64,000 bases of DNA from Cydia pomonella (taxonomy: Eukaryota > Arthropoda > Insecta > Lepidoptera > Tortricidae): NCBI RefSeq assembly GCF_033807575.1, contig NC_084727.1, positions 620,001 to 684,000 of the forward strand. The letters are read 5' to 3'. Position 1 is the first letter of the stretch. Each line of letters starts with the position of its first letter. The notes below the pieces were generated by a model. It saw nothing but the letters and a program-made list of their open reading frames with translations, was not told the origin of the DNA and searched no databases. Below are positions 56,032 through 64,000 of the stretch, in pieces. The translations under genes were made by a program, and so were the position numbers.

Positions 56032-56250
56032 AAATAAATAAATATTATAGGACAATTTTACACAGATCGGCCAAGCTCAGTAAGGCTTGTGTTGCGGGTA
56101 CTAGACTACGACACTTATACTTATATATACTTATATATGTATGTATTAATAATCATATACATAGAAAACATCTATAACTCAGTAACCAATATTTGTGATA
56201 AACACACATATGTATAACTGCCCATCCCAAGATTCCAAGCTTCGTAGGCA
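56032..56250 (-). repeat. tRNA-derived SINE (family A), decayed
   Basis: Body words and tail (AATAAATAAATATTATAGGA) match 52452; the head is degraded around 56250. Confidence 0.65.
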
Positions 56251-56477
56251 AGGAGGCCGCTAAAATTAAAGTTATAGAGAGAGAGAGCGATAAAAAAGGA
56301 GATTTGTCATTGACAGATTTGTCCGCCAGACAGAACCTGTCAGATAGATTTGTCGAATACATCTGTATCTGTACGTACAACTAGTTGTAATACGCAGTTC
56401 AAATGCCTATATACTAATATGAGGTTTATATATCAGTATGAGGTCTTCAAAAAAGGAGTGTACAGATTTTTATACGG

Positions 56478-56575
56478 TCGGCAACCTCTGGAGTTCCCAG
56501 CGTCCATAGGCTACGGTAACTACTTACCATAAGGCGGGCCGTATGCTTATTTTTCACCGTCGTGGTATAAAGTCT
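56478..56575 (-). repeat. Family C repeat fragment
   Basis: CTTACCATAAGGCGGGCCGT ATGCTTATTTTTCACCGTCG matches the inverse family C start. Confidence 0.65.
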
Positions 56576-57313
56576 GTAAATCTAATTAAATTTACAAGAC
56601 TCAACAACACGAGATCGCAAATCAAGACCAACGCACATAATGATTGTAACCCAGTTTTTTGCGGTCGCAGCTTCAATTCTCGGCCTCATTCGTACAATCC
56701 GGTGATTTAGCGTATAGTGTTACATTTACATACACTGCCCGATTCTGTATCTGGTAAGATTACATTTTTATTTAGTTTGTCGATTTTTCTTTGTCATTTT
56801 TTATAAAATTTGGTTAGCTTCAAACAAGGCTCCGAACCGTTTTTGAAAATAGCTAAATAAACCTAAATAAACCGGTTTATTCGACGAGCGACGACACGGC
56901 CGGCCGGCCTGGTGGAGTGCCGCATAAACAAAGACACATAGGAAGAAACCGATTTTATTGTTGTAAACCGGTTAATTTGATAGGAACTTTAACCGAAATA
57001 AAAATAACTGTTTTACGGACGAAATCGTAAATAAAATAAAATAAAATTAAAAGGTTTTGCGCCCAGAAAGCAGGAGTCTTTTAAGGAAGAAATTTTGTAG
57101 GACATCTGATGAAATTGCGCTTATATAGTACCTACAGAGTAGGGAACGCTGTATCTATTCATCCAATTTTGTCAAATTTTGATGATAAATATCGGCACAT
57201 TCAACTTTTTTTTAAAATCAGGCGTGTCATGAGCAGGGCTTGTAATTCGAATATATCGACGATAAATATTCAACCCATTCTTGGTATTAGAATATTCGAA
57301 TACTTGTATTAAG

Positions 57314-57452
57314 TACAGTCAAGTGTAAAAATATGGGTGTACACATCTTACTCAAAAATATATCCCATAGCATCTTATTCCAGTGTAATAAGAGCGTAGT
57401 ACCATATTTATGAGACGATTCTTTCGATACATATTTTTGCACTTGGATGTAC
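57314..57452. repeat. Mariner-type MITE (TACAGTCAAGTGTAAAAATA ends)
   Basis: The inverse partner ATATTTTTGCACTTGGATGT AC is at the right; inner CATCTTA.../TAATAAGAG inverse. Confidence 0.6.
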
Positions 57453-57528
57453 TCTGAAAAAATTGTTTTACCCCACTATACTCGTAGTTGCGATTTATGT
57501 GTGTGCACAAAAATACACATACTTATAA

Positions 57529-57788
57529 ACGACCGGTTAGGCCAAGTGGGTAGTGACACTGCCTATGAAGCTGATGGTCCCGGGTTCAAATCCTGGTAAG
57601 GGCATTTATTCGTGTGATGAGCATGGAGATTTGTTCACATGGGTGTTTTCCATGTATTTAAGTATTTATAAATATTTATATATTATATATATCGTTGTCT
57701 AAGTACCCTCAACACAAGCCTTATTGAGCTTACTGTGGGACTTAGTCAATTTGTGTAATAATGTCCTATAATATTTATTATTATTATT
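57529..57788 (+). repeat. tRNA-derived SINE (family A), full length
   Basis: Head TAGGCCAAGTGGGTAGTGAC, B box GGTTCAAATCC, tail of ATTATT repeats. One of the best preserved copies, close to 8825-9050. Confidence 0.85.
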
Positions 57789-57899
57789 TATTTAATTATA
57801 AACCACATTCTCGTGTGTTATCGAAAATCATAAGGCACTTCACTCACAACTTTAAAAAATAAATAAAAAAAAAGACTATTTCAAATATATATGTTACTG

Positions 57900-59190
57900 T
57901 AAAAGCCCGAAGTACGGTAAAATCTAGGATATACCGGTAAGACCTAGGTTTTACCGATGCCGATCGGTAAAACCCCGAAATGTGAAATAATTATTGTTCA
58001 CTTCGGGCTTTTACCGACATGGATTTGGTAAATCCTAGGTCTTACCACGGCGACCGGTAAAGGTTGAATCATGCACTGGTTTTTGACAGTATTAGATGAA
58101 AATCTTGTATCAGTGTAAGGGGCGTTACATGTAGCGCCATTTAGAGTGATGCTTCGTATTGTTTCGGCTATTTTACTAGTCATATAGGTCTAGGTTTTTC
58201 GGTTTTGCTGAAGGTGAGAGTGAACTCTACTCACTGCAAATTCGAACGCCGTGAGTAGGGATGTAGAAGTCCTGAGAGCAGAGTAATGTACAGTGTGTCA
58301 CATACCCTTTGTAAGGAATGTGCCCAGTTGGTGGGAATTTTCGGGCTGTAGCTAGCCGCTGTAATGGGTAACAGAAACGCGTTCCGTATGTGCTTCGTTT
58401 TCCAGATGACTAGGGTGCACTGCATAATGCAGAGATTATTATATCGCGAACGATTGGCATCTTGACTAGGTACCAAGGTTTAGGTATAGTTTACAGTAAA
58501 AACAAATTAGGTATCTATTAATAGTTCTCGCTTGTTGAAGCGATCAAATAACACCCGCTTTCAATTAAATCAATCAACCTTGAGGATGCTGTTGCGGCTG
58601 TCGAAGCACTGCAGCGCGTCCGGCATGTTCGCTGAGGCGCGAGTAGATGACTTTTTTGCCATTAGGCAGAAAAGAATCGCCTCCATGCTGAGACGGGTGC
58701 GCGGCAGCAGCAATAGTCTACTCAAGGTATTGGCCGAGCGCCTCGAGTGCCCCGTTATAAAGTTTTGGGTGGAGGTGGCAATTGGGGCAGCGAAATAGAG
58801 TATGGCAACCTGCGCTCCTACTCTCCACACATCTTAGTTTTTAGTTATAAGTTCTCATTTTTATTTTTCTCTAAGTACCTAAATAGCATAGTTTTAAGTT
58901 TATACTAATAGTCGTTATGGATCAGTGATCTGAAATAAACGGTGTCTTTTGTTTTTTTTTATACCCAGGGTACGACGCGAAACTTAAATACGTCTTTTTC
59001 TACACATTAAAGGTTGTGCTAAACTATTTCTTTTATACCTAACATTTTATTCTGTAAGAAAAGGAGACCCTTGACCTGTCCGATGCGTCGCGTGTGATGT
59101 CACGGTGCGAAGCTCATGAACACGACCGCACAGGACCGTATCCTAAAGGCAGCAGTGCATCAGCGCCAGAGTACTCTGAACGTACCGCAC
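57900..59190. repeat. Left arm of a giant inverted repeat / long-TIR element
   Basis: 58020-58560 is the inverse of 63590-64000, and 58570-59190 the inverse of 61862-62480, with a few per cent divergence. The outer end has a small foldback (AAAAGCCCGAAGT 57902 / ACTTCGGGCTTTT 58001) and repeated GGTAAGACCTAGG / CCTAGGTCTTACC words. Confidence 0.85.
58560..58798 (+). pseudogene. LINE C-terminal fragment in left arm
   Basis: RMLLRLSKHCSASGMFAEAR...RKRIASMLRRVRGSSNSLLK...stop at 58798, then a 3' UTR with AATAAA (~58934). The inverse arm carries the same end plus an upstream RT part (62700-63270) absent here. Confidence 0.75.
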
Positions 59191-59599
59191 GAAAGAAAAG
59201 TACGGTAAGCGATAAAAACTTGTACAAACAATGTTTTTTGTTTCCAAAAAAATACTAAATCGTACTTTTCTTCCGATTTACATAAACCAAAATTCAAGTG
59301 TCAAGTTTAGGTCCCAAGATTAAGTTTTATAAAAGCTTGTAAAAACTCAAGTATGCGAAAAACACATGTACAAAGAAACAACTTGATATAAATAATAAAT
59401 AGTTTGTATTCAAAATACTACGGACGCCTTATAAAGAAATGTGTCGGAGAATTTTCCGGAGAATATTCTTAGGAGTAATGAGAAATTTGCTCTATTAAGT
59501 TTAAAATATTGTTTCGAGACCAGGTCGCTTTACTAATATCAATAAAACACACATAGGCATTTAATTTGAGCAAAAAAAGGAACATTATCCTAATAAATA

Positions 59600-61640
59600 A
59601 GTACCGAGGGACCGCGCTGGAGCTCAGGCAGTACTGAGCGAGGCCATCGCCTCTTGGAACTCCAGCTCGAGTAATAATTAATGCCCTTTACATTTTCGGG
59701 GGTCGGTGTGGGTGGTGCAACTAACACCTCTTGAACAGATGGACACATGATTCTACGGGGCATAATTGGATCGCCATTTAGAGGCGACGGGGTTACGTCA
59801 GGGTCACGCGGGGTAGTTATTCTGGAAAGCAACAGCATGAATGATAAGCGTGTTCTCCCTGTCCTCTTTTTTTTTGACGCAGGGGTAAATGCATTTACGC
59901 ATCTCACCTCGGGCTGGGGAAGCCCATTGGGGGGTGCACGGTGGGCTGCGCGCCAAGGGAAGGCGGCCATAACTAATATTTTATGATTTTTCCTGATTTC
60001 TTCTACTTTTTCTTTAAGGTAGTATATTTAAAAAAAACGTGTTGCATGCAAAATATATTCATAAATTCTAACAAAAAAGTCATTCTCTTACCACCCGGGT
60101 GGTATGTGGGACTCGCTCCTCCCGTAACTCCCTCTGTTAGCCAGAGGAAGGGGAAGAGAATACCCACTAACATCCCCTGCGGTGTCATCCTCTTTGCCGT
60201 TAGGGGAGCGTCAGGGGATCGCTTGCGGCATTCTATCCGCGACGCCCCTCGGCAGCCCGACTGACCTGTGTTGGACACCCGCGCCAATGAGGAAGAGCAC
60301 CAGGACGCTTGGCTCTCCTCCCACACGTGCAGAGCCATTCCGTCTGGGCCCCCCAATCCACTGGCTCTACGAAGGGGAGGAACTAGCTGTTGGCTAGGGC
60401 ACATTGCCTACCTAGGGAGGAGACCCTCCCTCTCCGCCTACGCCGGAGCGGTAGCGCATCTGCACTATCTTCGCGCAACCGCTCCGCTGCTTCCTTTAGG
60501 GAAATCACGGTTTCGCAAAAGACCTCAACTTCCTTCCATGCCCTCTTGCTGCGCAACATGGGCGACACGACGTCGTGCAGCGAGAGGTCCCCACTCGTGA
60601 TTTCCGCTGCCACCACCATGTTTTGGCGTACCACAGCCCATCGCCTGCACGATTCAAGTGTGTGCTGGGCCGTGTCATGGCAGATTGTTGAAGCAACCGT
60701 GTCCGGTTATTACCTGCGTCAATCTGTAGCTGGGCACCCCGTGTTCTCTATGGAGCCACTGGTTGAATGACTGGAGGAGAGCCCCTATACTGCGGACTCT
60801 ATAGGAGGAATCCTCCTGGTCGCTCTTTCAGCGGTCCCACAGTCTCTTGACAGCCTGTCGTTGCTCTCTCTTCGCCTCCTCTGGGTCGAGGCGTTCTCCA
60901 CGCGCTCTGGCCTCTGCTTTCATACGGTAATTTCCAGCTATCATTTTAGCTTCCAGCTACCAGGGTGGAGTACCTGCCAGGGCTCATGCCACCGCGAAAT
61001 AAACCGTATGGTATGCCTTTATTATGCGCAAGGCCACCACCCTCAGCGGACTCCTTAGGAGAGGCTTGGCTTTAGCCAAGAGCCTGTCTGCCCAAATTCG
61101 TGCCCCGTATAAGGCCATGCTCCGAACAACGCCCACGTACAGGCACCGACAAGGGGCTATCGGCCCACCCACGTTTGGTAATAGCCGGCTAAGGGCTGAG
61201 GCAGCACCCACGATTCGGGGCGCTAACCTGAGGAAATACTGTTCAAAATTCCACCTCCGGTCAAGAACAAGACCCAGGTACTTCATGTGTGAATTGACCG
61301 GAACCCTCTCACCTGCAACAGCTATAGTTAAGTCCTCAGGTAGCGCCCTTCCAGGTCCCTCGAAGACAATTGCTTCAGTCTTCGAGAGGGACACATTCAA
61401 TCCTAGGCGTTCGATGCGACCCACTGACATCTCTGTCGCTACCGCCGCTCTGAAAAAGTTATCGTCCATGTGCCTTCCCCGCACAGCCACCATGGTGTCG
61501 TCAGCATAGCAGATGGTGATCATGCAGGGAAGCTGGGCCCCCCTTATGGCCCAGTCATACGATATATTCCATATCAGGGGAGTGTTCTCCCTGTCCCACC
61601 TTCCGTACTCCAGAGAGAGCCGCCGCGGCTTGTTGTTGAA
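59600..61640 (-). mobile_element. R1-clade-like LINE, 5'-truncated, decayed
   Basis: Minus strand: LIWNISYDW and CYADDTMV (RT motif, ~61500) run into LGLNVSLSKTEAIVFEGPGR and the thumb region to a stop at 60984. Later ICHDTAQHTLESCRRW (~60650-60700) is the CCHC-like C-terminal knuckle of R1/TRAS/SART elements, followed by DLSLHDVVSPMLRSKRAWKE. In-frame stops and frame breaks occur. Everything upstream of the RT palm is missing. It fills the spacer of the large inverted repeat. 59590-59970 may be its 3' region or another fragment. Confidence 0.75.
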
Positions 61641-61861
61641 AAATTGTAACTAAACCTACAGCAAAACCAGAACATTAACAGTCAGCACTATGACTATTTT
61701 TATGAAATACGAGTGTTAAATATATTATCAGTGGGAGCGGGACAGCAATAAACAGTGTAACGATGCACGTTATTCTAATCAAAGTAAGATTAGGTTATAC
61801 TCTGCGCGACTGTACAATCGCGAGAGTAGTTTCAGCGTAGCAACAACGTTAGCAGTTTTGA

Positions 61862-64000
61862 TCGCGCGGTACGTTCAAAGTACTCTGGCGCTGATGCCTT
61901 TAGGGTCCGGTCCTGTGCGGTCGCGTTCATGAGCTTCGCGCCGTGACATCACACGCGACGCGTCGGATAGGTCAAGTGTCTCCTTTTCTTAGAGAATAAA
62001 ATGTTAGGTATAAAAGAAATAGTTTAGCACAACCTTTAATATGTAGAAAAGGACGTATTTAAGTTTTGTCTCGTACCCTGAGTATAAATAAAAAAAAACC
62101 GTTTATTTCAGATCACTGATCCATAACGACTATTAGTATAAACTTAAAACTATGCTAATTAGGTAGGTACTAAGAGAAAAACAAAAATAAGAACTTATAA
62201 CTAAACACTAAGATGTGTGGAGAGTAGGGGGCGCAGGTTGCCATACTCTATTTCGCTCTCCCAATTGCCACCTCCACCCAAAACTTTATAACGGGGCACT
62301 CGAGGCGCTCGGCCAACACCTTGAGTAGACTGTTGCTGCTGCCGCGCACCCGTCTCAGCATGGAGGCGATTCTTTTCCGCCTAATGGCAAAAAAGTCATC
62401 TACTCGCTCCTCAGCGAACATGACGGACGCGCTGCAGTGCTTCGGCAGCCGCAACAGCATCCTCAATATGTTATTATATTTAACGCGCAATGCGTTCTAG
62501 GCTGGTTGTGTAAACTTCACCCACAGGCTGCATGTGTAGAAAGTCTGACAGTAAGCTCTAAAGAGCGTCAATTTAACTGATGTATTACACCGTGGGAACC
62601 TGCGGGCAAGCATATTGCCTCTCACTGCTGTCGCTCTTTTTTCCCTTTCCAGATCCAGATCGTCATTCAATTCAGTTGTAAGCTATGCCCCAGATACTTA
62701 AAGCGATCTACAACTTTGAGGGGTACAACATGATCCTCGGCTCCGTAGACGGGTTATACTTACGAGCTTTGAATATAACAAACTGACTTTGGGCCGTGTT
62801 GTATTTTAGACCATGCTGCCCGGCGTATTCCTCACAAATATTGATGAGCTGTCGTACCGCGTCAGCCGAAGGCCTCAGCAACGCCATGTCGTCAGCGTAA
62901 CTTATATTGTTAAAACACACATCATCTGTATGGCAACCGACATGTGCCCTGCTGAGTGCCTCGATCAACTCGTTTACGTAGACGTTGAAAAGGAGAAAGG
63001 ATGTTAGCCCTCCCTGTCTCGCTCCACTTTGTAGTTTGTACTCGTCAGACTCCTTTCCCGCCCATCTCACTCGGTTGACCTGGCTGTTGTACCAATGTTT
63101 AAGCAACGCGATATATTCAATGGAATCTCCCGTTTTTGTAAGCTTGTACTATAGCTTGTCTTACACAACCAGGTCAAACGTCTTTGACAAGTCCAGAAAG
63201 TACGCATAGATCGGCGTGTTCCTGTCCTTGTAGTACCTGACAGCTTGCTTAAGACACAAAATCGCATTTTCGGTCGACAGCAGTCTTACAGAATAGAGCT
63301 GTAAGATTCCGGTTCAAATAACCCTTTACCGGCGCGGTTCCTTTGTTCCGACCGGCCGTACTAATAGTTCCTAGGGACGCGGAGGCCTCCTTTCGCATTC
63401 ACATCAGCTGTCCACGGCGCTTAAAGACGTTCCTGGCTAACCAGGAGCGGCCCTCGGTACGACCAACTAGCATGACAGGGGAGTACCAACATACCACGGA
63501 ACCAGACAGGCTTATTTCTCTCCCTTACGAACCACTACCATAACCCACGTTTGGCAAAAGGTTTTTTACTTAAAACAAAATTATTTAATTGAAAGCATCT
63601 GGGTGTCATTTGATCACCCATCCATAGTCGCTTCAACAGGCGGGAACTAATAGATACCTAATTTGTTTTTACTGTAAACTATACCTAAACCTTGGTACCT
63701 AGTCAAGATGCCAATCGTTCGCGATATGCACCCTAGTCATCTGGAAAACGAACCACATACGGAACGCGTTTCTGTTACCCATTACAGCGGCTAGCTACAG
63801 CCCGAAAATTCCCACCAACTGGGCATATTGCTTACAATGGGTATGTGACACACTGTACATTACTTACGAAGCATCACTCTAACTGGCGCTACATGTAACG
63901 CGCCTTACACTGATACAAGATTTTCATCTAATAATGTCAAGAACCAGTGGATGATTCAACCTTTACCGGTCGACGTGGTAAGACCTAGGATTTACCAAAT
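61862..64000. repeat. Right arm of the giant inverted repeat (continues past the window)
   Basis: Inverse of the left arm in two blocks, 61862-62480 and 63590-64000, separated by ~1.1 kb of LINE sequence not present in the left arm. The outer terminus is not reached. Confidence 0.85.
62248..63270 (-). pseudogene. LINE reverse-transcriptase fragment in right arm
   Basis: 63106-62708 (minus) encodes the RT palm: GARQGGLTSFLLFNVYVNEL, NNISYADDMALL (catalytic YADD) and YAGQHGLKYNTAQSQFVIFK. 62490-62248 encodes the C-terminal domain ending RAK-stop. Between them the frame is broken. 3' UTR with AATAAA at ~62100. Same LINE family as 58560-58798 and 55092-55430. Confidence 0.8.

Noticed and set aside
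60003..60770. Several plus- and minus-strand ORFs of 70-133 aa
   Set aside because: Shadows of the decayed R1-like LINE; only the minus frames with RT and knuckle motifs are meaningful.
1..64000. CRISPR array, bacterial operon or phage signals
   Set aside because: The tandem arrays lack regular short repeats with unique spacers, and genes have spliceosomal introns; the DNA is animal nuclear.

Overview
The window is nuclear DNA from a butterfly or moth (Lepidoptera). It is AT-rich, with small genes split by introns in a dense bed of tRNA-derived SINEs, foldback MITEs, hAT elements with 8-bp target duplications, Helitron-like elements, non-LTR fragments and one LTR retrotransposon. The lepidopteran assignment rests on my recognition of several repeat families; no database was searched.

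Host genes. (1) 4963-5229 (+) is a short intronless gene in a CpG-rich block whose C-terminal half matches the PNRC family of nuclear-receptor / mRNA-decay cofactors. (2) 18658-21034 (+) and (3) 28044-33403 (+) are two-exon paralogues encoding MADF-BESS DNA-binding proteins. (4) 23912-25907 (-) is the 3' part of a BED-finger + BESS gene whose 5' exon(s) I could not place. (5) 44760-50452 (-) is a complete six-exon gene reconstructed from splice sites: 392 aa, three BED zinc fingers, a basic stretch and a C-terminal BESS motif, the domain order of the Drosophila insulator protein BEAF-32. The order MADF-BESS(+) / BED-BESS(-) / MADF-BESS(+) / BED-BESS(-) looks like a tandem duplication of a convergent gene pair. 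Both MADF genes keep a similar block of ATAACGT/TAACGTTA words 130-170 bp before the start codon. BESS motifs mediate protein-protein contacts, so the neighbours could encode interacting chromatin factors; that is inference.

Mobile DNA. 1-1353 and 45493-46877 are two copies of a 1.4-kb hAT-like element. 9.15-14.5 kb is bracketed by inverted arrays of a ~130-bp repeat and holds two Helitron-like copies and a ~99-bp minisatellite. The MADF-BESS2 intron carries a hAT inside a hAT, with a SINE and a Jockey-like LINE tail inside the inner one, which still has a BED-finger exon. 34854-39475 is a Ty3/gypsy (Mag-like) retrotransposon with identical 139-bp LTRs and a 5-bp target duplication, inserted in a ~287-bp tandem array; its pol frame is broken at a run of seven T in the integrase. 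42208-44527 is a 2.3-kb TIR element with three exact-period 160-bp repeats and a decayed transposon ORF. 57.9-64.0 kb is a very large inverted repeat whose arms contain the end of a LINE and whose spacer holds an R1-clade LINE fragment; its right end runs off the window.

Stretches not listed (parts of 2-3.8, 16-17.6, 23, 53.3-54 kb) show no gene I can support.
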